A stretch of 64,000 nucleotides of DNA from Candidatus Eremiobacterota bacterium (GCA_031082125.1 JAVHLM010000020.1:85457-149456), one strand, 5' to 3'; numbered from the stretch's first letter, positions 35,252 through 44,285 are shown. Made by a program: numbers and translations. The notes: generated by a model not told the origin, from the letters alone.

Positions 35252-35476
35252 ATGAAGGTAGTAAAAATAATCGCGATACTGATGATAGCTGCAGTGCTGC
35301 TCGCGATGGTCACCAGCTCAGCTCTTTCAGTCGAGGAAAAATGTATCAGGTGCGACGGGAAAAAGGACTGTCAGGTGTGCAGCGGAAGCGGGAAGAATCT
35401 CAGCGGGAATGATTGCTCAATGTGCAGCGGAACGGGCAAATGTTACTACTGTAATGGCACGGGGAAGAAAAGCTGA
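35252..35476 (+). CDS. Small secreted protein with DnaJ-like CxxC zinc-finger repeats
   Basis: This 74-residue protein has an N-terminal signal peptide (VVKIIAILMIAAVLLAMVTS) and then four CxxC pairs (CIRC, CQVC, CSMC, CYYC), several followed by the G-x-G spacing of DnaJ cysteine-rich domains. It lacks a J domain. It probably binds zinc outside the cytoplasm or is a redox-type small protein. The ATG at 35252 is preceded by GGAAAGGCAG. It lies 2 bp before the ECF sigma gene, so it is part of that operon and may be an effector or sensor of envelope stress. Confidence 0.7.
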   Translation: MKVVKIIAILMIAAVLLAMVTSSALSVEEKCIRCDGKKDCQVCSGSGKNLSGNDCSMCSGTGKCYYCNGTGKKS

Positions 35477-35478
35477 CA

Positions 35479-36060
35479 ATGACTTATAGCGGAGCTCAGA
35501 TCGCCGGAGAAGGCGCATCCAAAGATGAGGAAATAATTGATAAAGTCCTTAAATCTCGCGATAAGAATACTTTCGAGCTCGTGGTGGAGAGGTTCAAGAA
35601 GCCGGTGATGACTATCGCCTACAGAATGACAGGTAATTATGAAGCAAGCGTGGAGATTGCCCAGGAGACCTTTATCAAAGCCTGGAGCTATCTCAGGTCA
35701 TACCGGCATGAGATGCGCTTCTCCTCCTGGCTCTTTAAAATCGCTGCCAATGAAGCGAGAGACTTTCTCACGCAACGGCACCGGGAAATTGAGCATGAGA
35801 GCCCTCTTGAAGATAAAGTGGCCGCGCAGTTTCAGAACAACTGGGAAGAGAAGGCAGAAGGCGGCTTGATGGTGCAGTCCCTTCTCAGTGATCTCAGAGA
35901 GCCCTACAAAACGGCAGTAATCCTGAGATTCATGGAAGATCTCACGTATGAGGAGATCGCGGCGATCATGGAGTGCTCCATCGAACAGGTCAAAAACTAT
36001 CTATTCAGGGGGAAGAAATACCTCCTCACCCTGGCCAGGGAGGGAACCCATGGACAATGA
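35479..36060 (+). CDS. ECF-family RNA polymerase sigma factor
   Basis: The 193-residue product has sigma region 2 (AYRMTGNYEASVEIAQETFIKAW, FSSWLFKIAANEARDF) and region 4 (DLREPYKTAVILRFMEDLTYEEIA, SIEQVKNYLFRGKKYL). It has no region 1 or 3, as in ECF factors. It is cotranscribed with an anti-sigma gene that overlaps it by 11 bp and with a membrane protein. It probably directs transcription of an envelope-related regulon, including its own operon. Confidence 0.93.
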   Translation: MTYSGAQIAGEGASKDEEIIDKVLKSRDKNTFELVVERFKKPVMTIAYRMTGNYEASVEIAQETFIKAWSYLRSYRHEMRFSSWLFKIAANEARDFLTQRHREIEHESPLEDKVAAQFQNNWEEKAEGGLMVQSLLSDLREPYKTAVILRFMEDLTYEEIAAIMECSIEQVKNYLFRGKKYLLTLAREGTHGQ

Positions 36061-36550
36061 ATGTGGTTACGAAGAAAAGGTCTTCCTGTATCTTGATGGA
36101 ATGATCGATGATGAAGGGAAGAGAGAAGTGGAGGAGCACCTCAGCTCCTGCCAGTGGTGCAGGGAGCAGGCAGCGCTTCTTTCGAACATCCAGGGAGATT
36201 TCCATAGAGGTATCCAAGTCCCTTCGGACTTCACCTCCAAAGTCCTGGAGAAGATCGACATGAAATCCAGGCAACACTCGATCCTGCCTGCAGTGATGGC
36301 AGGGATTCTTTTCATCTTGGTCTTCCTCCTTACCGGCTCTCAAGCACCTTCACCGCAGACAGGCACAGTCATCTCTTCTCTGTTTTCAGTAATAAAGAAC
36401 CTCCATGTCACCAATCTTTTATCCCAGACATTGACGCAGAACATGCACTTCATCGCTTCCTATATCACTGCAATCTCAGCTCTCGTGCTTTACACATCGA
36501 TAATGAAATCAAGAAGGAGCCCCGGTGCCATCAATGGGGCTCACCAGTAA
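36050..36550 (+). CDS. Zinc-finger anti-sigma factor (membrane)
   Basis: The 166-residue protein starts with an anti-sigma zinc-finger domain (about 1-50): EEHLSSCQWCREQ is the HxxxCxxC motif. One central membrane helix (ILPAVMAGILFILVFLLTG) and a second near the C-terminus anchor it. It would hold the sigma factor at the membrane and release it on stress. The ATG at 36050 lies within the last codons of the sigma gene, so translation is coupled and stoichiometry maintained. Confidence 0.88.
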   Translation: MDNECGYEEKVFLYLDGMIDDEGKREVEEHLSSCQWCREQAALLSNIQGDFHRGIQVPSDFTSKVLEKIDMKSRQHSILPAVMAGILFILVFLLTGSQAPSPQTGTVISSLFSVIKNLHVTNLLSQTLTQNMHFIASYITAISALVLYTSIMKSRRSPGAINGAHQ

Positions 36551-36562
36551 GGAGGTACCGAC

Positions 36563-37540
36563 ATGAAGAGAGTGTTGAAAATCGCCTGTATAGTGATGCT
36601 GATGCTTTTTGCAGTTACCGGAGTGCTTCTGAAATCCGGGATAACCCATGCTTCATCGGAGCGCACTATTGTCATCACCGAAAGCATCAATCCGGAAAAA
36701 ACTGTGACACCAACGCCACTTCAGAGCGGAGATGAAGGGGGTTCCGATAAAGATGAAGGTGACCGCTCCCCGGCCAAAGAGGGGGAAAACGATTTTATCA
36801 GGATTTTCGGGTCCGGAACGATAGACGAAGGCGAAAAAGTCAATGACGCGGTGCTCATCTTTTCTGATGGGGTCATCAAGGGGGAAGTCCGGGGAGATTG
36901 CGTGGTCATCGGGGGCAAAGCCCGTCTCACTGACAGCGCCATAGTAAAGAAAGATCTCGTGTCAATATTCTCCGCTCTCTCCACGGGCCGCCGGACGATA
37001 GTGAGGGGAAACAGGGTGAATATCGGCTCGTATGAAAGCACAGGGGTGCCCGATTTCGTGAAAACACTGTTCTCATGCTGGGATCTGATGCTGGCGCTTC
37101 TTCTCCTCCTCATCTTCTGGAGATTTGTCATCAGAATGACAGACCGCTTCCTCCTCAATCCCGCTGCCTGCCTGGTGACGGGCTTCTTCGGGCTCATCGG
37201 ATTCATCCCGCTCATAGTGCTCCTTGCGATAAGCATTGTAGGAATCCTGCTGATACCATTGATCCCTGCACTTTATTTCTTCAGCTTCGTTGCAGGCTTC
37301 GCAGTGACGGGGACTATTCTTGGCAACACCATATCCGATAAATCGGGGAAGGAATTCTCACAGCCTCTCAAGTCCATCCTTGGCCTGCTGGCAGCCCTCA
37401 TCATCCTGAAGGTCATGGCGCTCTTCCCTCTCATAGGGCCTCTCTCCGCCGAAGTGATGAAGATGATAATAAGGACCGCAGGGCTTGGGCTCCTCATAGT
37501 GATGCTATGGGACGCCGTCAAGAAGAAAAAGGCGGCATAG
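36563..37540 (+). CDS. Membrane protein with bactofilin-like/polymer-forming segment
   Basis: This 325-residue protein has a signal peptide or first membrane helix, a Thr/Pro/Asp-rich linker, a short beta-helical segment (about 85-155; VLIFSDGVIKGEVRGDCVVIGGKARL) resembling polymer-forming bactofilin-like repeats, and four C-terminal membrane helices (about 170-320). Such proteins often accompany ECF/anti-sigma pairs and probably report on or buffer the envelope. It follows the anti-sigma gene by 12 bp with AAGGAGG in front of its ATG and is the last gene of the operon. Confidence 0.75.
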   Translation: MKRVLKIACIVMLMLFAVTGVLLKSGITHASSERTIVITESINPEKTVTPTPLQSGDEGGSDKDEGDRSPAKEGENDFIRIFGSGTIDEGEKVNDAVLIFSDGVIKGEVRGDCVVIGGKARLTDSAIVKKDLVSIFSALSTGRRTIVRGNRVNIGSYESTGVPDFVKTLFSCWDLMLALLLLLIFWRFVIRMTDRFLLNPAACLVTGFFGLIGFIPLIVLLAISIVGILLIPLIPALYFFSFVAGFAVTGTILGNTISDKSGKEFSQPLKSILGLLAALIILKVMALFPLIGPLSAEVMKMIIRTAGLGLLIVMLWDAVKKKKAA

Positions 37541-37623
37541 GGTGATCGCCCTCAGATGCGCCAGAATCCTGCCCGGGATGAAGGGATCAAAGAGCGCTTA
37601 TGGTGGCATTGCCTGGCACGATA

Positions 37624-37660
37624 TTGATCCCAGAGGCACCTTTTTGCTATAATCACCTCA
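37624..37660 (+). repeat. Conserved promoter-like dispersed repeat, copy a
   Basis: TTGATC (37624-37629), an 18-bp spacer containing GGCACCTTT, and TATAAT (37648-37653) followed by CACCT form a perfect-looking sigma70 promoter. The whole unit, including the spacer, also occurs on the minus strand at 51441-51470 and 53534-53563. This copy faces the RelBE-type pair 170 bp downstream. The rest of 37541-37825 shows no gene I can support. Confidence 0.7.
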
Positions 37661-37825
37661 GGGAGCCAGTGTTGAGAGACGGGGCCCTGGTCAATGACGG
37701 AGACCTGGCCGTGTGCTCCCTGGTTGAGTCCTGCGACTGGATGGTGCGCCCGGTCTTCTGGCACCAGAAGCCCGGGGTAGACGATGGTGAAGAAGGATGA
37801 GGAGAAGTGAGGAAAGGAGGCATCC

Positions 37826-38110
37826 ATGAAAAAACGTGACACGAGAAAAGAATTGATCGATGCCCTGGAATCTCTGCCTGAGTACCAGATTACCCTGGTT
37901 CTTGCCTATATCAAGTCATTGAGGGCTATCCTGGCCGAACAGGAAAAAAAGCTCAGGAAAGAGGCATTTATGGCTTACCTGCACGGTGTGCCTGAAGACG
38001 ATGAAGAGCTTACGCCGGAAGATTTGGCCGCCATCGAAGAAGGCGAGAAAGCCTTCAGAGAAGGCAGAACCCAGCCCTGGGAAGAAGTCAGACAGGAGCT
38101 TGGGATATGA
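37826..38110 (+). CDS. RelB-like antitoxin
   Basis: The 94-residue acidic protein has an N-terminal helical region and a C-terminal LTPEDLAAIEEGEKAFREGR segment typical of antitoxins that wrap RelE-type toxins. A strong AAAGGAGG precedes the ATG at 37826. Its stop overlaps the toxin ATG (ATGA). It probably autoregulates the operon together with the toxin; the repeat-associated promoter at 37624-37653 may drive it. Confidence 0.82.
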   Translation: MKKRDTRKELIDALESLPEYQITLVLAYIKSLRAILAEQEKKLRKEAFMAYLHGVPEDDEELTPEDLAAIEEGEKAFREGRTQPWEEVRQELGI

Positions 38111-38358
38111 GGCTTACCATAGACGAGCCCGCCAAGAAAGCGCTAAGAAAACTCGATAAGGCAGTGAGGTGCAAGATAGGTATTGAAATCGACAGATATC
38201 AAGCCGGGCTTCCAGTGAACATCAAGAAAATAAAGACTTCTGATAATACCTGGAGAATTGCAGTTGAGAAGTGGAGGATCATTATCAAATATGATCCCAA
38301 TGCCCAGGTCATGCACGTGACTTCTGTCATTCAAAGAAAGGATGCCTACCGGCAATGA
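38107..38358 (+). CDS. RelE/ParE-family toxin
   Basis: This 83-residue basic protein matches the RelE fold: an N-terminal helix pair (KKALRKLDKAVRCKIGIEI) followed by strands with WRIAVEKWRIIIKY and HVTSVIQRKDAY. RelE-family toxins cut mRNA on the ribosome; ParE members poison gyrase, and the sequence does not separate them with certainty. It starts inside the antitoxin stop codon. Confidence 0.85.
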   Translation: MRLTIDEPAKKALRKLDKAVRCKIGIEIDRYQAGLPVNIKKIKTSDNTWRIAVEKWRIIIKYDPNAQVMHVTSVIQRKDAYRQ

Positions 38359-38418
38359 AGGGCCGCCTCATGGATAGATTTGGTGATACATCTCCTCTCT
38401 GAGCAATTCAATATAGCT

Positions 38419-38488
38419 TTTCCTGACGCTTTCCTGACGCTTTCCCCGGATTTCCTGATGCCATTTTTACCTGGAGCAGGGCTATAAT
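38419..38488 (+). promoter_or_regulatory. 11-bp direct repeats and promoter of the K+ transport/KdpDE operon
   Basis: TTTCCTGACGC occurs twice in exact tandem (38419-38429, 38430-38440), a third partial TTTCC starts at 38441 and a near copy TTTCCTGATGC lies at 38451-38461. A perfect TATAAT (38483-38488) follows without a usable -35; the last repeat covers that position. 11-bp direct repeats are the footprint of OmpR/PhoB-type regulators, and a KdpE-like regulator is encoded in this operon. Confidence 0.6.
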
Positions 38489-38520
38489 GAGAGAGAAGAC
38501 GGGAAAGGCAGGAGCATGCC

Positions 38521-38766
38521 ATGTACAGCTCAAGGATTACTCTCGAAAAAGTAAGAAATCTACGGTTTCTCGATGAGCCGGAAGCTCACGCTGCCGCTCC
38601 CGGAAATGAAGAACGGCACAGGATTATACTTTTTGGACTGATTGTGCTTCTCACATGCATCGTGACCTCGCTGGAGCATCAGGCTGGCCTTCCAGGCGGC
38701 TCCACCCTGCTGCTCATCACGTGTGCCGTCACCATGATAGTGTCAGTTGTAATGCTTCTTGCATGA
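38521..38766 (+). CDS. Small two-helix membrane protein of the K+ transport operon
   Basis: The 81-residue protein has a hydrophilic N-terminal third and two membrane helices (IILFGLIVLLTCIVTSLE and LLLITCAVTMIVSVVMLL). CAGGAG lies 6 nt before the ATG. It lies 52 bp before the transporter gene and is probably cotranscribed. By position it could be an accessory subunit of the K+ transporter, as KdpF is for KdpABC, but no sequence relation to KdpF is visible. Confidence 0.65.
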   Translation: MYSSRITLEKVRNLRFLDEPEAHAAAPGNEERHRIILFGLIVLLTCIVTSLEHQAGLPGGSTLLLITCAVTMIVSVVMLLA

Positions 38767-38818
38767 GAAGCGGTGCCTGGAAAGATGCTATCGGAGCAAA
38801 ATCTGAAGAACTTCAAGC

Positions 38819-40711
38819 ATGGCATATATGGAAACTTTGACTCGACCCCAAGAAAAAAAGCAGGGAAACAGAAGAAACTCTTTTAATATCGCCAATGTAA
38901 AAGAGCTTCTCATCGGCCACCCCATGAAGACAGAGCAGCAGGCCAACGAGCGTCTCACCAACGCCAAGGCGCTCGCGGTGCTCTCTTCTGATCCGGTGTC
39001 CTCGACTGCATACGGGACAGAGGAAATCATGCTGATCCTTCTGCTTGCAGGGTCGGCCGCCCTCTCCTACACCCTTCCGATAGGCATAAGCATAGTAGCT
39101 CTCGTGCTCATAGTGGCCACTTCTTACAGGCAGGTGGTGTATGCCTATCCGAACGGCGGCGGCTCATATATTGTCGCAAGCAAGAACCTGGGGAAAACCG
39201 CGGGGCTTGTGGCAGGAGCATCCCTTGCCACTGATTATATACTTACCGTTGCCGTTTCAATAGTTGCAGGTGTCGCGGCAATAACTTCGGCATTTCCTCA
39301 GCTTATGCAGCATACGGTGCTGCTCTGCCTCGGAAGCATCGTCATCGTCACCATGATAAATCTGAGAGGAGTGCGGGAAGCAGGCACCATATTCTCAATT
39401 CCCACCTATTCCTATATAGCAGCTCTCGTGTTACTCATCATGGCGGGATTTTTTCAATGGCTTGTGCTGGGGCGGCCTCCCCAGGCAGCGGTTCACGAAG
39501 TGCATCCTGCCGTGCAGGGTATCACCCTCTTCCTTATTTTAAGGGCCTTTTCCTCCGGCTGTGCGACTCTTACCGGCCTTGAAGCGGTATCGAACGGAGT
39601 GCAGGCATTTTTTGAGCCCGTATCAAAGAATGCCGGTAAGGTCATGATTACCATGGCCATATTACTTTCGATATTCACGGTCGGAATCGTCGTGCTCTGC
39701 CGCAAGGCCGGCATCGCGCCGGTTCACAGCGAGACGGTTCTTTCACAGCTTGGGAGGAGCATCTTTCACAGCGGGGCGCTCTACTATTTTCTGCAGGTCA
39801 CCACGGCATTGGTTCTTTTCATGGCAGCAAACACCGCATACAACGACTTCCCCCGGCTCTCTTCGATAATGGCCCGGGACGGGTTCCTGCCAAGGCAGTT
39901 CGCAAATCTGGGCGACCGCCTTGTCTTTTCGAACGGGATAGTGATTCTGGGAATCATCGCAGGCCTCCTCTGCATCCAATTCAAAGGCTCGGTGAATTTA
40001 CTGATCCCGCTCTATGCAGTGGGGGTCTTTGTATCTTTCACGCTCAACCAGTATGGCATGGTGGTCCACTGGAAGAGGAACAGCAAAAACGAACCGCGGT
40101 GGCTCCTGCGCTCCGTTATCAATGCAATCGGAGGCACCTGTACCGGAATAGTGGCGATTGTGATCATGAGCACGAAATTCCTGTCGGGAGCCTGGATGGT
40201 GGTGCTTCTGATCCCCTTGCTGGTTCTTGTGTTCCGTGCGATTCGAAGACATTACGACCTGGTTGCCGAGGAGCTTAAAATAGAGCTCTCGGAGCCCATC
40301 AGGCCGGTGACCCATACCATCATAATCCCTGTTGCCGACATCAACAGGACCCTTGCAAAGACCATTTCCTATGCACGGTCCCTCAAGGTGGATGTCCGCT
40401 GTGTCCATATATCGGTGAACCGCGCCTTTACCGAGGATCTTGCCGTCAGGTGGAAACAATGGGATCCGGGAATCCCCCTCACCGTCATAGAATCGCCATA
40501 CCGCTCCCTTACCCAGCCGCTTCTCAGGTATATCGCCAAAATGGAAAGGAAGACCTCTGATGATATGCTTACGGTGATGCTGCCGGAGTTCGTGGTGAAC
40601 AAATGGTGGCATCACCTGCTCCACAACCAGAATGCCCTCGTATTGAAGACCCTGCTGCTCTTCCGGGCGAACACCGTGGTGATTGATGTGCCCTATCACC
40701 TCAACGGCTGA
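38819..40711 (+). CDS. KimA/KUP-like APC-superfamily K+ transporter
   Basis: This 630-residue protein has twelve predicted membrane helices of the APC fold, with SSDPVSSTAYGTEEIML near the start, the element that in KimA (B. subtilis YdaO) and related K+ importers contains the conserved Ser-Tyr-Gly. YPNGGGSYIVASKNLG follows. A soluble C-terminal domain (about 470-630) ends the protein. KimA-type proteins import K+ driven by protons and are controlled by c-di-AMP. Its neighbours KdpD and KdpE support a K+ role. No ydaO riboswitch is visible upstream. Confidence 0.85.
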   Translation: MAYMETLTRPQEKKQGNRRNSFNIANVKELLIGHPMKTEQQANERLTNAKALAVLSSDPVSSTAYGTEEIMLILLLAGSAALSYTLPIGISIVALVLIVATSYRQVVYAYPNGGGSYIVASKNLGKTAGLVAGASLATDYILTVAVSIVAGVAAITSAFPQLMQHTVLLCLGSIVIVTMINLRGVREAGTIFSIPTYSYIAALVLLIMAGFFQWLVLGRPPQAAVHEVHPAVQGITLFLILRAFSSGCATLTGLEAVSNGVQAFFEPVSKNAGKVMITMAILLSIFTVGIVVLCRKAGIAPVHSETVLSQLGRSIFHSGALYYFLQVTTALVLFMAANTAYNDFPRLSSIMARDGFLPRQFANLGDRLVFSNGIVILGIIAGLLCIQFKGSVNLLIPLYAVGVFVSFTLNQYGMVVHWKRNSKNEPRWLLRSVINAIGGTCTGIVAIVIMSTKFLSGAWMVVLLIPLLVLVFRAIRRHYDLVAEELKIELSEPIRPVTHTIIIPVADINRTLAKTISYARSLKVDVRCVHISVNRAFTEDLAVRWKQWDPGIPLTVIESPYRSLTQPLLRYIAKMERKTSDDMLTVMLPEFVVNKWWHHLLHNQNALVLKTLLLFRANTVVIDVPYHLNG

Positions 40712-40762
40712 GAAATCTCCCTGCTTCTGCCATCTTTCAAGATACTCGCGGTCCTCTCTCAA

Positions 40763-42586
40763 TTGCCCTCACCGAGAGGTCATTTCAATGATGATAATGA
40801 ATTGATTCATGGGTATGAGAGAGAGTTCACAGGTGAAAGATTGGCCGATGCACAGAATGCTGTCCCTGACTTGCTGCAGTGCATGAATGAATCAGAAAGG
40901 CAAGGTTCCAGGTCGATGGAATCTCCCCAGAGAGAACCGGTGAGCGGGATGAAGGAGGATATCCCCGACTCCATGCGGACCCGACAGATTGACGGCCCCT
41001 CCCCTGATGATGCTCTCAGCGTAAAGCATCATGCAGTAAGCCTTCTCCTGGTGGGGTTGGTCACTGTGCTGTCATGGCGGTTCAGCAAGGAGCTGAAACC
41101 GCTGAACATAGCGTTTCTTTACCTTATTCCCGTGGTGCTGAGCGCTTCATGGTGGGGCCGGTGGCCTTCCTACGTGGCGGCGCTCACAAGCGTGATACTC
41201 TTCGACGTGCTCTTCATTCCGCCGATTTTCCACTTCACCGTGTATGATACAAGGTATGTGGGAAGCTTTTTCATGTTTCTCGTCATTGCCTTCATCATAG
41301 GGGGAAAGACGGAAGAGCTCAGGAGGGAGGCCCAGATGGCCCGGCTGAGGGAGAAAAGCAGCAGGACTCTTTACGAGTTCGCGAGGAATATCGCAGGCAT
41401 CCTGGAGCTGGAAGTGATTGCCCGCGTGCTCTGCACCCAGGTCGCCGAGACCCTGGAAAGGGATGTCGTGGCCCTTTTCCCGCTGAGGAAAAAAGAGCTG
41501 GAGGTGCTGTACCGTCATAATCCCCTGCTCAGGGAAGATAATAAGGAAACTGGGGAGCCCGGCGCGTCGATGGGAGGGAGCAGGAACATTGACAGCGCCG
41601 CCATGGCCGTCGCCGGCTGGGCGTACAGGAATGCCAAGGTGGCCGGGAGGTACACCGAGACTCTTGCAGAGTGCCAGTATCTTTTCCTGCCCCTCATTTC
41701 AAAGGGAAAAGCCGAGGGAGTGCTGGGCATCCACATAGGGGAGCGGAAGCTTTTCCCTGAGCAATGGAGGCTCCTTGAGACATGGGTTCAGCTCGCCGCG
41801 GTGCTGATAGAAAGGGTAAAGCTCAAGGAGGCGGTCCAGGAGGCAGCCCTCATCGCGGAATCGGAGCGTCTTCACACGGCTCTTTTCAACTCGCTCTCCC
41901 ATGAGCTGAAGACGCCTCTCTCGACAATCATTGCCGCAGTATCGGCACTTATGGACCCGGGGGAATATTACTCGCCCGGCCAGAAAAAAGATCTCCTTGA
42001 TGAAATAAACGGAGGGGCCCGTCGCCTGGAGAGGGTCGTGGAAAATCTCCTGGATACCGCAAGGCTTGAGAGCGGGATGCTCGAGCTCAAGCCGGAAAGC
42101 TGCGACCTTGAAGACGTGGTGGGGACGGCAATAGGGCAGATGAAGGATCTGCTCAGGGACACCCCGGTGGAAGTGCGGATCCCGCGGGACCTGCCTTTCG
42201 TCAGGGCGGACAGCGTCCTCATCGAGCTCGTGCTGGTGAACCTCATCGATAACGCCCTCAAGTTCTCACCGGGAGGAAGCGCCATCATCATCAGCGCAAG
42301 GGGGAAAAACGGCTCAGTGGAGGTTTCTGTGGCTGACATGGGAAAAGGAATCCCTGAAGCGGATCTTGTGAAGATCTTTGACAAGTTTTACCGTGTGACC
42401 GACTGTGAAAAGAAAGTATGCGGCTCCGGTCTCGGTCTTTCTATATGCAAAGCAGTAATAGAGTCCCATGGCGGCGAAATACAAGCGGCGAACGGGGAGG
42501 GAGGCGGCGCCGTCATGAGCTTCACCCTCCCGAGGGCAGAGAAATGCCCTGAAATAAAGCTCGAGGATGGTGTCGAAAATGGCTGA
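40763..42586 (+). CDS. kdpD: KdpD-like sensor histidine kinase lacking the N-terminal KdpD/USP domains
   Basis: The visible domains are a DUF4118 four-helix membrane unit (about 90-190; PLNIAFLYLIPVVLSASWWG), a GAF-like domain (about 200-365), HisKA with SHELKTPLSTI (about 380) and HATPase (VNLIDNALKFSPGG, CGSGLGLSICKAVIESHGG). The large N-terminal KdpD turgor-sensing region is absent. The start is uncertain: 40763 is a TTG; candidate ATGs occur at 40883 and 40973. It follows the K+ transporter by 51 bp and overlaps KdpE by 8 bp. Confidence 0.88.
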   Translation: MPSPRGHFNDDNELIHGYEREFTGERLADAQNAVPDLLQCMNESERQGSRSMESPQREPVSGMKEDIPDSMRTRQIDGPSPDDALSVKHHAVSLLLVGLVTVLSWRFSKELKPLNIAFLYLIPVVLSASWWGRWPSYVAALTSVILFDVLFIPPIFHFTVYDTRYVGSFFMFLVIAFIIGGKTEELRREAQMARLREKSSRTLYEFARNIAGILELEVIARVLCTQVAETLERDVVALFPLRKKELEVLYRHNPLLREDNKETGEPGASMGGSRNIDSAAMAVAGWAYRNAKVAGRYTETLAECQYLFLPLISKGKAEGVLGIHIGERKLFPEQWRLLETWVQLAAVLIERVKLKEAVQEAALIAESERLHTALFNSLSHELKTPLSTIIAAVSALMDPGEYYSPGQKKDLLDEINGGARRLERVVENLLDTARLESGMLELKPESCDLEDVVGTAIGQMKDLLRDTPVEVRIPRDLPFVRADSVLIELVLVNLIDNALKFSPGGSAIIISARGKNGSVEVSVADMGKGIPEADLVKIFDKFYRVTDCEKKVCGSGLGLSICKAVIESHGGEIQAANGEGGGAVMSFTLPRAEKCPEIKLEDGVENG

Positions 42587-43268
42587 TAAGGGAGCCCGTA
42601 TCCTGGTAGTCGATGATGAGCCCCAGATCCGGAAGCTTCTTGCCGTCTCGCTTGAAGCCCACGGTTACGAGGTGGACATGGCGGCGACTGGGGGTGAGGC
42701 GATTCAAAGGGCGGCATCCTTCAGGCCCGACCTCATGATTGTTGACCTGGGCCTCCCCGACATGGACGGCAGGGAGGTGATAACGCGCGTGAGAGAGTGG
42801 TCCGGCGCACCAATCATTGTATTGACAGTCCGTGACCAGGAAAAGGAAAAAATTGGGGTCCTCGATTCAGGCGCCGATGATTATGTGACAAAGCCTTTCG
42901 CCACCGGCGAGCTTCTCGCAAGAGTCAGGGTCTCCCTCCGGAGGGCTGCGGCGACGGAGAGCGAGCCGGTGCTCCAGTGCGGGAGGCTGGCTGTTGACCT
43001 GGCCCACCGGCGGGTCACCGTCGATGACCGGGAGGTGAAGCTCACCCCTACTGAGTATGAGATACTGAAGACCCTCGCGATGAACATGGGGAGGGTCATA
43101 ACCCACAGGCAGCTCCTGAAAGCCATATGGGGCAATGTCTATTACGAGGATAACCATTATATCAGGGTGTACATAAATCAGCTGCGCCGCAAGATTGAAG
43201 AGAACCCCGCGCAGCCCAGGCACATAATTACCGAGTCGGGAGTGGGCTACCGGCTGACGGGCACCTGA
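42579..43268 (+). CDS. kdpE: KdpE-like OmpR-family response regulator
   Basis: The 229-residue product has a receiver domain with DDEPQIRK, VDLGLPDMDGR (phospho-Asp) and KPF, and a C-terminal winged helix with LTPTEYEILKTL, IRVYINQLRRKIE and ESGVGYRL. It matches KdpE in style. Its gene overlaps that of the KdpD-like kinase. The 11-bp direct repeats in front of the operon are the kind of site such regulators bind, so autoregulation is likely. Confidence 0.9.
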   Translation: MADKGARILVVDDEPQIRKLLAVSLEAHGYEVDMAATGGEAIQRAASFRPDLMIVDLGLPDMDGREVITRVREWSGAPIIVLTVRDQEKEKIGVLDSGADDYVTKPFATGELLARVRVSLRRAAATESEPVLQCGRLAVDLAHRRVTVDDREVKLTPTEYEILKTLAMNMGRVITHRQLLKAIWGNVYYEDNHYIRVYINQLRRKIEENPAQPRHIITESGVGYRLTGT

Positions 43269-43649
43269 CCCGTCACTCCTGGCAAATGGGTCGCAGCGCC
43301 ATTTTATTACTGCCTTGCGGTGAAGCCGGCTTTTTGACTCCTCGGAGTCATTGGCCTCCGTCACTTTCGCGATCCCACGGAAGAAATGGACAGAGCATGC
43401 CTGGATTACTTGTGCAAGCTTCAGCAACAGGGTTCCATGGAGCCCGGGGAGATGAGATAATCGATGAGCAGTCAGAAGGCATTCCCTTGACTGATTCAGT
43501 TCTCAGGTAAAGGGGAGAAATACGGCGGTAAGAATGTCATCACCCGGGATGAGCTCCATCACGGGTGATGGTTCCAGGTCCGGAGGGTCTTGAGAAAATA
43601 CAGGAAACAACGGCGGCCTGCCTGCCGCTCGCTGACCATGGAGGTGCCC
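43269..43649. other. Intergenic region without a supported gene
   Basis: This 381-bp stretch after kdpE has a palindromic AAGCCGGCTT followed by a short T-run near 43322-43334, which may be a weak terminator. Short frames inside look non-coding. Nothing else is apparent. Confidence 0.4.
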
Positions 43650-44285
43650 GTGAAAGGTCATGCGCTCGTGAATCAAATGCTGATATTTGCGGCCTGTTTA
43701 ATCATCTGCGCGGAAAGGCCCCTTTCTGCCGCAGAGGAGAAGCCCGTGCTCAAGAAGGTAGGGGCTGAATACCGCTTATCCCTCCCTTCAGCGATGGAAG
43801 GGGCCCTCCGAAGGTATGATCGCCACTTTACGGCGTGGCGCCCTGGTGATTATACTCCCAGGGCGGTGAAATACTATAAGTTTTCACCGCGGCAGGCCCT
43901 CTTCGCCGTCATAGGGGACTTCAACGGCGACAAAAGGCTGGATGTAGTGCTTGACGGCCATAACAGGAAGATGGATTTGACGCTCTGCATCATATCTGAG
44001 GGAGCGGGCTACGGCGTGAGAGAGGTTTCACGCACAACGGTGCTCAGCGATCCGAAAACGAAGGTGGGCTACAGCGAGTCGGCCACTCAAGATGAGCCCG
44101 AGTACAAGGAATACGGCCTTTCCCGGTTCCTCCGCTACAATCCGCCCTGCGAAGTGGTGCCCTTCGAGGAGAAGAAGGCGGTGAAGATCGCTAATGACGC
44201 CTTCACGGAAGTCTACTTTACCAAGGCGGCTTTCCTTTACTATTACAAGGACGGCAAATTCCACAGCATCTGCACGGGAGACTGA
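43650..44285 (+). CDS. Secreted hypothetical protein with FG-GAP/EF-like calcium motif
   Basis: The 211-residue product begins with a signal peptide (LVNQMLIFAACLIICAERPLSA). FAVIGDFNGDKRLDVVLDG is a DxNxDxxxD loop of the FG-GAP/VCBS type, seen in extracellular Ca-binding proteins. No larger repeat array is present. A GTG at 43650 with GGAGG five bases upstream is the best start; earlier in-frame ATGs exist. The product is otherwise unrecognised. Confidence 0.65.
   Translation: MKGHALVNQMLIFAACLIICAERPLSAAEEKPVLKKVGAEYRLSLPSAMEGALRRYDRHFTAWRPGDYTPRAVKYYKFSPRQALFAVIGDFNGDKRLDVVLDGHNRKMDLTLCIISEGAGYGVREVSRTTVLSDPKTKVGYSESATQDEPEYKEYGLSRFLRYNPPCEVVPFEEKKAVKIANDAFTEVYFTKAAFLYYYKDGKFHSICTGD

Noticed and set aside
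37600..37800. Plus-strand frame of 66 codons across repeat copy a
   Set aside because: Its only similarity (APFCYNHL) is a translation of the dispersed repeat.
38359..38520. c-di-AMP (ydaO) riboswitch before the KimA-like operon
   Set aside because: The leader is too short and lacks the conserved riboswitch motifs; 11-bp repeats explain the region better.
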